From assembly GCA_026785875.1 (NCBI GenBank), contig JAJAZF010000197.1, forward strand, positions 1 to 14,881: 14,881 nucleotides of DNA, written 5' to 3'. Source of the stretch: Chamaesiphon sp. Its GTDB lineage: Bacteria; Cyanobacteriota; Cyanobacteriia; Cyanobacteriales; Chamaesiphonaceae. This document shows, piece after piece, positions 1 to 6,437 of this stretch (position 1 is its first letter; each line of letters opens with the position of its first letter). Below the pieces are notes generated by a model. That model ran no database searches. It was not told the origin of the DNA and worked only from the letters and a program-made list of their open reading frames with translations. The position numbers were made by a program, and so were the translations under genes.

Positions 1-129
1 ATCGCGGATACCTTCGAGTCTAATCATACTGGGGATATCTTCGATCGGCTCCCCTTCAGCGGTAACGGCGGTAAAGGAACCTACCCATTCACCCAGATTT
101 TCGAGGACGCACTCCCATTGGGATTTCAT
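1..129 (-). CDS. DUF3598-family protein, N-terminal 43 residues (cut by window edge)
   Basis: The reverse strand reads an uninterrupted frame from ATG at 129 to the left edge. It begins MKSQWECVLENLGEW and continues with VGSF and, after a short gap, EDIPSMIRLEGI. I recognise this start as typical of cyanobacterial DUF3598 proteins (from memory, not searched). These are small beta-barrel-like proteins of unknown or lyase-related function. Its start lies 47 nt downstream of the HEAT-repeat gene stop, on the same strand, so it may be the third gene of that cluster. The spacer holds two GGGAGTT heptamers and no clear Shine-Dalgarno sequence. The rest of the gene is outside the window, so length and integrity cannot be judged. 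Confidence 0.75.
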   Translation of the reverse strand, partial: MKSQWECVLENLGEWVGSFTAVTAEGEPIEDIPSMIRLEGIRD

Positions 130-141
130 GATTTGTTAGTG

Positions 142-155
142 GGGAGTTGGGAGTT
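142..155. repeat. Tandem heptamer GGGAGTT x2
   Basis: Two exact adjacent copies of GGGAGTT fill part of the 47-nt spacer between the HEAT-repeat gene and the DUF3598 gene. Short heptamer tandems are a known class in cyanobacterial spacers (STRR sequences). This is one of several different period-7 tracts in the window. Confidence 0.6.
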
Positions 156-176
156 AATTATTTACAGCCTAAAACC

Positions 177-1058
177 TCATTCCGCATCCCGATTTTCAAT
201 TTTGGCGATCGCCAGTTTAGCTAGAATCCGCACTGGCTCTAATTTGTCGGTGAGGAGAACTGTTAGCGGTAAGATGGCTGTGCGATCGCCTAATTTGCCC
301 AATGATACTGCGGCTGTCCGCCGGACCTCGCCATCGGGATCGCGTAATGCCGTAATTAGATCGGGTAGTGCGGGTAAATATGCCATTTTACCGATCGCGG
401 AGGCTGTTTCCGATCGCACATTTGGATCGATATCGCCGAGAGTCTCGATCAGCAGTTGTGCTGCTCTCTCATCGCCACGCTCTTGAACTAAATGCGCGAT
501 CGCATTTACCGCCGCACAGCGAACATCGATCGAATCTGATTTAATCGCATCTTCTAGAAAGGGAGCCGCCTCAGCTCCAATAAAACCCAATGCCCAAGCT
601 GCATGACCCTTGGTACTTTCCGAGCGGCTCGGATCGGCTAAGATATCTAATAATGCTGGCACTGAAGCTGCGCCCATCTTGGCTAAAGCACCGACGGCGG
701 AGCCTTTGACTACCGTGTCTTCGTCATTGAGGAGGGCGTGAAGTAAGCTGGGGACAGTAGTAGGATCGACGATCAGAGCTAGAGTTTTACCAGCAGCACG
801 GCGCACGACTGGATTGGCATGGTTTAAGAGTGCATCAACCAATAATGGAGTAGCAGTTGCGCCGATGTCACCCAATGTTTGGGCAAACCGCAACCGCACC
901 AATCCGCGCGAGTCTCCCAAACACTCAATCATCTGTTTGAGTAAGGGAATGTCCTCCGCATCGAACGTGTCGAGATCGATCTGTGCGGTAATCGATCGCA
1001 TCAAAGCATCAGTCTCAGCCGGATCGAGCGCAACTACCGGAATATCTTCAAATTTCAT
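177..1058 (-). CDS. HEAT-repeat (PBS-lyase-like) protein, 293 aa
   Basis: The product is almost entirely tandem helical HEAT repeats of about 31 residues, with recurring patterns such as NPVVRRAAGKTL, DTVVKGSAVGAL, SIDVRCAAVNAI, DPNVRSETASAI and DGEVRRTAAVSL. There is no signal peptide or membrane segment, so it should be cytosolic. Such repeats form a protein-binding solenoid. Known cyanobacterial relatives include the phycobilin lyases CpcE/CpcF, the phycobilisome degradation factor NblB and the IscA-binding protein IaiH. From sequence alone I cannot choose between these roles, so no symbol is given. It starts 2 nt after the stop of the 78-residue gene (TAA-AT-ATG), which implies translational coupling. 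A second HEAT gene lies divergently at 1463. The start is the only sensible ATG at that junction. Confidence 0.9.
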   Translation of the reverse strand: MKFEDIPVVALDPAETDALMRSITAQIDLDTFDAEDIPLLKQMIECLGDSRGLVRLRFAQTLGDIGATATPLLVDALLNHANPVVRRAAGKTLALIVDPTTVPSLLHALLNDEDTVVKGSAVGALAKMGAASVPALLDILADPSRSESTKGHAAWALGFIGAEAAPFLEDAIKSDSIDVRCAAVNAIAHLVQERGDERAAQLLIETLGDIDPNVRSETASAIGKMAYLPALPDLITALRDPDGEVRRTAAVSLGKLGDRTAILPLTVLLTDKLEPVRILAKLAIAKIENRDAE

Positions 1059-1060
1059 AT

Positions 1061-1297
1061 TTAATTACTAGCAAGTAGCGCAGCATGACGATCGCGAACC
1101 TCTTGCAGCATCGCATCGATTTTCACCAGTTCGGGTTCCATTTGCGCCAAGGCTTTGGCTTTGGGTAGTCTCGCTTTGTGGATTGCTTCGGTAGTGTCAT
1201 GTACTAGTCGATCGCGATATTTCTGGAGTTCGGTGACGATCTCTTCGAGTTCGATCGCACTAATTTCTGCGGTTGTAGTCGTTCGATCTGATGTCAT
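1061..1297 (-). CDS. Small coiled-coil protein, conserved hypothetical, 78 aa
   Basis: This is a 78-residue soluble protein with a Thr-rich N-terminus. The rest is strongly helical and charged (ELEEIVTELQKYRDRLV, then PKAKALAQMEPELVKIDAML), as expected for a helical hairpin or coiled coil. An AGGA motif lies about 11 nt before the ATG. The stop is 2 nt before the start of the HEAT-repeat gene, so the two are almost certainly co-translated, and the protein could be a partner or chaperone-like factor for the HEAT solenoid (inference). Function is unknown. The tight coupling and regular heptad pattern support a real gene. Confidence 0.75.
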   Translation of the reverse strand: MTSDRTTTTAEISAIELEEIVTELQKYRDRLVHDTTEAIHKARLPKAKALAQMEPELVKIDAMLQEVRDRHAALLASN

Positions 1298-1462
1298 TTT
1301 TATAAATTTCCTAAAAGTTAATATTTGATGAGTTTTAAAAGTTGAGAGTCAGAAACTAGTAATTTGGGGACGATTTTGTCCACTAAGTTAAATCTTCGCA
1401 GATCCCGTCACCAAGTGGTACAGCTTTTGATTAGAGTGAGTAAAGATCTCTATGGTGTTGTG

Positions 1463-2125
1463 ATGAAATTACCTGAAATTGAAACTGCATTGAGTAATCC
1501 TGATTTTCAATATCGTCTCAAAGCGATCTCCGCTCTCAAATCTTACGATTCTGACACTGCTGTTCCTATTTTAATCGCTACACTCAAAGACCCCGAATTT
1601 CTGGTGCGATCGTTTGTCGCTAGAGGCTTGGGAACGCAACAGACAGCAGCATCTTTTGCCGCACTGTTGGAGATGACCAAATTTGACGATACCCCCAATG
1701 TCCGTGCTGAAGCTGCTAATTCGCTCTCACTATTTGGGCAAGTGTCAATTTCTCACCTAGTTTCGGTATTTTGTCAAGACGATCATTGGTTAGTCCGCCG
1801 GAGTATCCTAGCGGCTCTAGAAGAGTTAGATTGTCCCCAAGAGCTAGTTGAAGTCTGTACCCAAGCACTCACCGGAGAGGATTTGACCGTTCAAGAAGCC
1901 GCGATCGATTCTTTAGCTTCGTTGGCTGATTCGAGCCACCATGCAGATGTCCTCGATCGACTGCTTACCCTCGCTCAATCCCAATCGCCTCGGTTACGCA
2001 CCAGAGTTGCCCACGCGCTCCAAAAATTTGATGAACCCCAAGCACAGTCAGCTCTGATCGAACTCCGACAGGATACCGATCTTCAGGTTGTAGCTGCGGC
2101 ATTAGAAGATTTATTCGATCGATGA
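1463..2125 (+). CDS. HEAT-repeat protein, 220 aa
   Basis: This second HEAT-repeat solenoid starts MKLPEIETALSNPDFQYRL. Repeat signatures include DPEFLVRSFVARGLG, TPNVRAEAANSLSLFG, DHWLVRRSILAALEEL and DLTVQEAAIDSLASLA. It is cytosolic, with no membrane segments. The frame stays open upstream to a TTG at 1364, but those 33 residues (basic, ending in LYGVV) do not look like HEAT sequence, so I take ATG 1463; GTG 1460 is an adjacent alternative. There is no strong Shine-Dalgarno sequence. It is transcribed divergently from the other HEAT gene across a 165-bp spacer. The size pair of about 290 and 220 aa recalls CpcE/CpcF heterodimers, but I see no diagnostic sequence match. NblB-like or another HEAT subfamily is equally possible. 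Confidence 0.85.
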   Translation: MKLPEIETALSNPDFQYRLKAISALKSYDSDTAVPILIATLKDPEFLVRSFVARGLGTQQTAASFAALLEMTKFDDTPNVRAEAANSLSLFGQVSISHLVSVFCQDDHWLVRRSILAALEELDCPQELVEVCTQALTGEDLTVQEAAIDSLASLADSSHHADVLDRLLTLAQSQSPRLRTRVAHALQKFDEPQAQSALIELRQDTDLQVVAAALEDLFDR

Positions 2126-2200
2126 GTTGAGATCTCCATCGCCATCTTTGGGGCGCGTCCGCCGATGGCATCAATCTCCGCCGATTATGCCTAAATCATT

Positions 2201-2228
2201 TTGCTTTGTGGACTACTTATGCTATATT
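2201..2228 (+). promoter_or_regulatory. Promoter of tRNA-Leu
   Basis: A -35 hexamer TTGCTT (2201-2206) and a -10 hexamer TATATT (2223-2228) are separated by 16 nt, and TG at 2220-2221 makes an extended -10 (TGCTATATT). Transcription would start near 2235, giving a leader of about 5 nt before the mature tRNA 5' end. Confidence 0.55.
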
Positions 2229-2239
2229 TAGAAGTGCCT

Positions 2240-2321
2240 GCGGATATGGCGGAATTGGTAGACGCGCCAGATTTAGGTTCTGGTTTCGCAAGAAGTGAAG
2301 GTTCAAGTCCTTTTATCCGCA
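2240..2321 (+). tRNA. tRNA-Leu, anticodon UAG
   Basis: The acceptor stem is GCGGATA (2240-2246) paired with TATCCGC (2314-2320), and the discriminator A is at 2321. The anticodon stem CCAGA/TCTGG encloses loop TTTAGGT, giving anticodon TAG, which reads CUA and related CUN codons. The T-arm is GAAGG-TTCAAGT-CCTTT, closing with one G-T pair. A long class II variable arm follows the anticodon stem, as expected for leucine tRNA. The 3' CCA is not encoded (A is followed by TCT), which is usual in cyanobacteria. There is no intron. Confidence 0.95.
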
Positions 2322-2363
2322 TCTTAAAATCTGTATTCTCCTCATTTAACTGAGTAGACTTCC

Positions 2364-2399
2364 CCAACTCCAGGGGAGAGCGAACCGCTCGGTAGTTGG
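2364..2399. terminator. Hairpin between convergent tRNA and phosphoesterase genes (possible terminator)
   Basis: An outer stem CCAACT (2364-2369) and AGTTGG (2394-2399) encloses a GC-rich inner hairpin GAGCG-AAC-CGCTC (2378-2390). It sits exactly between the tRNA and the stop codon of the convergent phosphoesterase gene. No T-run follows on either strand, so it is not a canonical intrinsic terminator. It could block read-through structurally or be a repeat-derived palindrome. Confidence 0.35.
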
Positions 2400-3257
2400 C
2401 TAATTCGATCGACTACTAGCGATTAGCGTAAACACTGAAATCTCTGGACGACAGTTAAACCGAGCGTAAATTTTAATCATCCCAATCCCCCTGCTGGTGT
2501 ACTGAACCATGTCTCCCACCTGGTAGCGTCCCATCGGATATTTTCGAGCGTATTCAGGCAAGTATCCGCCGTAGAAGGGGATGCGGATCTGTCCGCCGTG
2601 AGAGTGTCCCGATAGTTGTAGCCCAAATCGCCCAGTTGCGGCGGTGTCATCGGCGAAATCTGGTTCGTGAGCAAGCATAATTGCGGCTCCAGTGGGGGGT
2701 AATTGGGCGAGGACGCGATCGAGTTTGGCTTGTTGGGCAAAGACATCACCAACGCCAGCAATATGCAGTGTGGCGCGATCGCGTTGGACGGTATAAATGG
2801 TATTTTCGAGCAACGTAATTCCTGCTTGTGCGATCGCGGTGCGGATCGGTGTAGGATCGTTGTACATATCATGATTACCCATGACGGAAAGGGTGCGATC
2901 GCGAGGATGTAATTTGGCTAAAGTGTCTAATAATTCTACATGTTGTCTGGGCAATCGACTGACGTGATCGCCCGTGATAACTACCAAATCTGGGTTTTGG
3001 GCATTGACAGTATCAACAACTCGCTCTAGCTGGGCACGATCGATCCCATCGCCAGCATGGAGATCGGTAATTTGAACGATCCGATAACCATCAAATACTC
3101 GATCTAATTTAGGTAACTTAATCTCAATTTGGGTAACTTCAAACCAATTGGGTTCGATTTTGTGGACGTAAATACTACCTAAGAATACGAGGACACAACC
3201 CATCAAGAGGATTCTAATCGCTCGGACTAGGAAGAATCTGAATTTAGGTATACGCAC
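2400..3257 (-). CDS. Membrane-anchored calcineurin-like metallophosphoesterase (YkuE/YaeI type), 285 aa
   Basis: A basic N-terminus and one hydrophobic segment (about residues 12-30) form a signal anchor; the rest is a metallophosphoesterase domain. All dimetal motifs are visible in order: D65-L-H67 (QITDLHAG), G96-D97 (VITGDHV), GNHD 127-130, H197 in AHEPD and GHSHGGQ 217-223. This arrangement and length match the YkuE/YaeI branch, which includes phosphodiesterases and lipid A precursor pyrophosphatase-like enzymes (family knowledge). The substrate cannot be read from sequence; a membrane-associated lipid or nucleotide pyrophosphate is plausible. The enzyme should be active, since no catalytic residue is missing. 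It is convergent with the tRNA gene and in the same direction as the kinase-like gene upstream, with an 86-nt repeat-rich spacer between them. Confidence 0.9.
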   Translation of the reverse strand: MRIPKFRFFLVRAIRILLMGCVLVFLGSIYVHKIEPNWFEVTQIEIKLPKLDRVFDGYRIVQITDLHAGDGIDRAQLERVVDTVNAQNPDLVVITGDHVSRLPRQHVELLDTLAKLHPRDRTLSVMGNHDMYNDPTPIRTAIAQAGITLLENTIYTVQRDRATLHIAGVGDVFAQQAKLDRVLAQLPPTGAAIMLAHEPDFADDTAATGRFGLQLSGHSHGGQIRIPFYGGYLPEYARKYPMGRYQVGDMVQYTSRGIGMIKIYARFNCRPEISVFTLIASSRSN

Positions 3258-3297
3258 GAGGGATTAAGCTTTAGGGATGAGGGTTGAGATATTAGCA

Positions 3298-3325
3298 GTT
3301 AGGTTTTAGACGTTAGGTTTTAGTT
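3298..3325. repeat. 14-bp tandem GTTAGGTTTTAG(AC/TT) x2
   Basis: Two 14-bp units, GTTAGGTTTTAGAC and GTTAGGTTTTAGTT, lie head to tail in the 86-nt spacer. Fourteen is twice the 7-bp period seen in the other spacer tracts. A further tandem of GGGAATC (minus strand, 3352-3365) follows and encodes the last residues of the kinase-like protein. Confidence 0.6.
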
Positions 3326-3343
3326 TTTAGTTTTGAGACACCC

Positions 3344-4099
3344 TCACTCCCGATTCCCGATTCCCCCACTCCTAGTCGGCAATAGTACCCGAAACTTAGA
3401 TCCAACACCGACTTGACTGGTAACTGAGATCGAGCCGCCACAACGGAGGAGAATATTTTGGACGATCGTCAAACCTAAACCTGCACCATTATTGTCTGGA
3501 TCTGCTGCACTACGGATGCGATAAAAGCGATTAAAAATTTTAGGAATCTCTGCTGGTGGAATCCCGATCCCTGTATCGCGAAACTCTAATTGAACATATT
3601 CACCTTGCACGGAAGCTTGCACAAAAACTTGTCCACCGCTGCGTGTATATTTGATGCCATTGTGCAATAAGTCGATCGCAACTTGTCGCAACCACGTTTC
3701 TACAAAGATCGCTGAAGGTAAATTGTCAGGTACAGTATAACCCAATCTAATCCCCTTTTCTGCTGCCAATGGTTGATAGGTACTAACTATTCCTGGAATA
3801 ATTTGAGACAGCTCAATTGAGACGATCCCAGCCCGATCCGTTGGTGCAGATGTTGACAATATTCGATCGAGTGCTATGAGTCTAGTTACACCGTTAATTA
3901 GCGAGTTCTGTCGATCGCATTCACCGCGAATTAGTCCCAGATATCTTTGCCGTTGTGGTTGCTTGAGGACTGGAGATTCGAGTAACTTGAGAGCTGTTTT
4001 AATATTAGTTAATGGCGTACACAACTCTTGCATTAGGTGCTCGATTAATTCATCTTTCAAGTCACCTAGGCTGAGTTCTAGAGTAGGGGGTTTTTCCAT
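3344..4099 (-). CDS. Histidine-kinase-like protein lacking the phosphoacceptor His, 251 aa
   Basis: The protein consists of a dimerisation-like helical domain (about residues 12-85) and a HATPase_c domain (about 130-242). The ATP-binding boxes are intact: N147 in DLLHNGIKYT, the G1 box DTGIGIP at 175-181, the F box IFNRFYRI and the G2 box GAGLGL at 205-210. The H box, however, reads LMQELCTPLTNI: the position normally His in the SHELRTPLT pattern is Gln24. The nearest His is H21, three residues earlier. It has no sensor domain, membrane segment or receiver. Its ATG overlaps the murE stop by one base (TAATG), so translation is coupled. Possible roles are a His-less signalling partner, an ATP-binding regulator, or a kinase phosphorylating in trans. 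The C-terminal residues GIGNRE derive from a heptamer repeat (GGGAATC). Confidence 0.85.
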   Translation of the reverse strand: MEKPPTLELSLGDLKDELIEHLMQELCTPLTNIKTALKLLESPVLKQPQRQRYLGLIRGECDRQNSLINGVTRLIALDRILSTSAPTDRAGIVSIELSQIIPGIVSTYQPLAAEKGIRLGYTVPDNLPSAIFVETWLRQVAIDLLHNGIKYTRSGGQVFVQASVQGEYVQLEFRDTGIGIPPAEIPKIFNRFYRIRSAADPDNNGAGLGLTIVQNILLRCGGSISVTSQVGVGSKFRVLLPTRSGGIGNRE

Positions 4100-5583
4100 T
4101 AACCAAATTTTTTAGTAAGAGCAGCACGGGCTTGTTCGCGATCGTCAAAATGGATTTTTTCAGTGCCGAGGATTTGATAATCTTCATGCCCTTTGCCAGC
4201 GATGAGGACTCCATCACCAGCTTCGGCGAGCGAAATGGCGCGATCGATTGCCAGCGATCGATCGGCAATGACTTCGACACCTGCTGTGCGGTGAATTCCG
4301 GCTACGACATCCGCGAGGATTCGAGCGGGATCTTCGGTACGCGGATTATCGGATGTGACGATTACTAGATCGGCAAGTTCGGCAGCAATTTTACCCATTT
4401 GGGGGCGTTTGGTGCGATCGCGATCGCCGCCACAACCAAATACACAGATCACCTTACCATGAATGAAGGGACGTGCGGCTGTGAGCAGACTTTCCAAACT
4501 ATCGGGCGTGTGGGCATAATCCACGATCGCGGTGATATTTTGTTGGGGTGAGACTTGGACTCTTTCCATCCGTCCGGGTACACCTGGAAAGTCCTCCATT
4601 GCTGCGACGATCCGATCTAATCCCATCTCCAGGTGTAAACATGTCCCCACCGCAGCTAGGAAGTTTTCGAGGTTGTAGTCGCCAACCAGCGGGGAGCTGA
4701 AGGTGATTTCACCCTGGGGTGTATGGAGTTTGCCTTTGACTCCGGTTTGTCGATATTCCAGCTCACTCGTCCAGAGATCGGCCGATGAGTCAGTGGTACT
4801 GTAGCTCCAGACTCGTGCGGCGGAGAGCTGACTAATCAATCTTTTACCATACTCATCATCCAGATTGACAATTGCTCGTCCAGTCAGATATTTATCGCTA
4901 AATAATAGTGCCTTGGCTTGGAAATAATTCTCTAGATTCTGGTGATAATCCAAGTGATCCTGAGTGAGATTGGTAAATACTCCCACCTCAAATGGACAAC
5001 CCATCACCCGCCCCTGATCTAAGGCGTGAGAACTGACTTCCATCAGTGCTACTTGACTCCCCGCCCTTAGAGCTTGGGCTAGTTGCTGTTGGAGATCGAC
5101 AGCGAAGGGGGTGGTGTGACTCGCCGTTTTTTGATAGCCTTGCCAGCGGGTGTAGAGGGTACCGATCAGGGCTGTGGGTATCTGCGCCTGGGCAAGTAAA
5201 TATTCGATGATGTGGGTGGTAGTGGTTTTGCCATTTGTACCAGTGACACCGACCATTTTGAGGGTATTGGCGGGACGATCGTAAAAGTTACTAGCTAGAG
5301 CCGCACAAGCCGCTACCATGTCTACGGCGACGATGACATTTTCGGAACTTGGGGGATGTAAGGCGGCGGAGGCGGGTGAAACTACGGCTCCGATGGCTCC
5401 TGAGGCGATCGCGCCTTGCCAAAATTCACCGCCATCAACTCTCGTACCTGCCATCCCAATAAACAAGTCTCCAGCGGTACAGGTATGGGAGTTAGTTTTT
5501 AAGCCAGTTACTTCTAGTTCTAGATTTGGATGTTCGCTGGAGTAGCTGATTTGGCTTTGAGTCAGAAGTTCGCGTAGTTTCAT
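4099..5583 (-). CDS. murE: UDP-MurNAc-L-Ala-D-Glu:meso-diaminopimelate ligase (MurE), 494 aa
   Basis: This cytosolic enzyme adds meso-diaminopimelate to UDP-MurNAc-L-Ala-D-Glu using ATP, in peptidoglycan precursor synthesis. It has the full three-domain Mur ligase layout: N-terminal substrate domain (1-105), ATPase P-loop GTNGKTT at 115-121, SHTTP near 155-159, EVSSHAL 182-188, the carbamylated Lys at K224 in FQAKALLF, VDYAHTPDSLE around 354, CGGDRDRTKRP near 384-393, DNPRTEDP from 412 and GKGHEDYQ 463-470. DNPR is the signature of DAP-specific, not Lys-specific, MurE. The frame is open for 68 codons upstream, but that extension runs through repeat element DNA; ATG 5583 gives the normal family length and an MKLRELL start. 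The stop overlaps the downstream kinase-like gene by one base. No obvious Shine-Dalgarno sequence or promoter was found in the 46 nt before the element. Confidence 0.97.
   Translation of the reverse strand: MKLRELLTQSQISYSSEHPNLELEVTGLKTNSHTCTAGDLFIGMAGTRVDGGEFWQGAIASGAIGAVVSPASAALHPPSSENVIVAVDMVAACAALASNFYDRPANTLKMVGVTGTNGKTTTTHIIEYLLAQAQIPTALIGTLYTRWQGYQKTASHTTPFAVDLQQQLAQALRAGSQVALMEVSSHALDQGRVMGCPFEVGVFTNLTQDHLDYHQNLENYFQAKALLFSDKYLTGRAIVNLDDEYGKRLISQLSAARVWSYSTTDSSADLWTSELEYRQTGVKGKLHTPQGEITFSSPLVGDYNLENFLAAVGTCLHLEMGLDRIVAAMEDFPGVPGRMERVQVSPQQNITAIVDYAHTPDSLESLLTAARPFIHGKVICVFGCGGDRDRTKRPQMGKIAAELADLVIVTSDNPRTEDPARILADVVAGIHRTAGVEVIADRSLAIDRAISLAEAGDGVLIAGKGHEDYQILGTEKIHFDDREQARAALTKKFG
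4414..4427. repeat. HIP1 octamers (overlapping pair; example of a dispersed motif)
   Basis: GCGATCGC occurs at 4414-4421 and again at 4420-4427, sharing two bases. The same octamer appears many times across the window, for example at 205, 282 and 496, mostly inside genes. This is the HIP1 motif, over-represented in many cyanobacterial genomes, and the main taxonomic clue here besides protein content. Confidence 0.85.
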
Positions 5584-5629
5584 AAGTGATGGTAAATGAA
5601 TATCCTCAAAACAACTTTCATTCAGTTGA

Positions 5630-5874
5630 CAGTTGACACTTCGGCTACGCTCAGTGCAAGCAGTTGATAGTTGACAGCGAAAAGTGCTGATGGGCGGGTA
5701 CCCCGCCCAGTGTTCTTGGGGTTTCCCCAAGTGAAGCACCTTGTAATGGCAATCGCCAAGGCTGTTAGGAAATCGTCGTCGATGCAAAGTCCCGATGCGC
5801 GGACTCGATCCAGAGTGTCCTAAGATCTGTCAACTATCAACTGCTTGCACTGAGCGTAGCCGAAGTGTCAACTG
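5630..5874. mobile_element. MITE-like element with perfect 48-bp inverted repeats
   Basis: Positions 5630-5677 and 5827-5874 are exact reverse complements (48 bp) enclosing 149 bp. Each arm combines CAGTTGA/TAGTTGA heptamers with a 24-nt unit that starts CACTTCGG and ends GTGCAAG. The interior holds two strong hairpins (5691-5709 and 5715-5731), an enclosing short stem (GTGCT 5684-5688 with AGCAC 5735-5739), and an outer TTAGGA/TCCTAA pair further right. No coding capacity for a transposase is seen, so this is a non-autonomous element or a repeat-driven palindrome. It fills the spacer between murE and the glutaredoxin-like gene. I did not find a clear target-site duplication. Confidence 0.6.
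5684..5739. repeat. Double-hairpin module inside the MITE-like element
   Basis: Hairpin one is TGGGCGGG-TAC-CCCGCCCA (5691-5709) and hairpin two is CTTGGGG-TTT-CCCCAAG (5715-5731). GTGCT and AGCAC close around both, giving a three-way junction-like fold. Hairpin two follows the same plan (7-bp stem, TTY loop) as hairpins at 8542, 9118 and 9231. Neither is followed by a T-run, so a terminator role is not supported by sequence. Confidence 0.65.
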
Positions 5875-5899
5875 CTTGCACTGAGCGTAGCCGAAGTGT
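5838..5899. repeat. 31-bp unit in tandem duplicate
   Basis: Two exact 31-bp copies (5838-5868 and 5869-5899) lie head to tail. Each is one CAGTTGA heptamer plus the 24-nt unit, read on the minus strand. The pair is framed on both sides by the same 16-mer TGTCAACTATCAACTG (5828-5843 and 5897-5912), which fits slippage or unequal exchange between heptamers. Confidence 0.85.
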
Positions 5900-6168
5900 C
5901 AACTATCAACTGATGCCGAGTATTTCTGCAACATTTGCTGCACTTGGGGGACACCAGCGCGGGGCGAAAAACGGGGGATAGGTCGTTCGGTGCCCTCGGC
6001 TTGTAAACATAATACAGGGATCTCGTATTGATAGCGATCGAACCAGTCGGGATTGGTGGTAATTTCTCGGATTTCAAGCTGAATGTCGAGATCGGTAATT
6101 TGCGCTAGTTTTTCTTGTAAGCCTTCACACAGATGGCAGCCGATTTTGCTGTAGAGAATTAAGTGCAT
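5899..6168 (-). CDS. Glutaredoxin-like small thiol-disulfide protein, 89 aa
   Basis: This short thioredoxin-fold protein begins MHLILYSKIGCHLCEG. The active-site pair C11-x-x-C14 follows the first beta strand and the likely cis-proline is P51 in YEIPVLC, as in the glutaredoxin-like DUF836 group. It lacks a signal peptide, so cytosolic thiol-disulfide chemistry is expected; the partner is unknown. It lies upstream of murE on the same strand, but a repeat element of about 290 bp separates them, so an operon is doubtful. The last residues (about SVDS) and the TGA stop (5899-5901) are encoded by CAGTTGATAGTTGA repeat sequence, so the native C-terminus may have been replaced. The core domain is complete. 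There is no good Shine-Dalgarno sequence before ATG 6168. Confidence 0.85.
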   Translation of the reverse strand: MHLILYSKIGCHLCEGLQEKLAQITDLDIQLEIREITTNPDWFDRYQYEIPVLCLQAEGTERPIPRFSPRAGVPQVQQMLQKYSASVDS

Positions 6169-6437
6169 GGGAGTTGAGCGAAACGAGCGAGTTTATTTAG
6201 TACAATACAATAACTGGTGAAGCCAATATCGATCGACCCCTTTGGCATTCCTTGGAGAGATCGGGGATCGAGCGAATATCTAACCAACTGGTGTTCTGCA
6301 AATATGTTTGGGGTGATTTCCATCTACTTTAGATTTTAGTTGGAAGTTGATGCGATCGAACTGGTCTCAAATTGAATCATCTTTCATTTTCTACACACGC
6401 CCCCACACTCCTACACTCCCTATATACTCCCGTACTG

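Noticed and set aside
177..2125. The two HEAT genes as cpcE and cpcF
   Set aside because: Sizes are similar, but I see no match to the CpcE or CpcF sequences I remember, and no phycocyanin genes are nearby.
5678..5826. Interior of the MITE-like element as a tRNA or structured ncRNA gene
   Set aside because: There are several stems but no tRNA-like arms or anticodon loop, and nothing I recognise as an RNA family; the structure is explained by repeat palindromes.
5623..5912. CRISPR-like array of repeats
   Set aside because: The 31-bp units are directly adjacent without unique spacers, the heptamers are tandem, and no cas genes are present.
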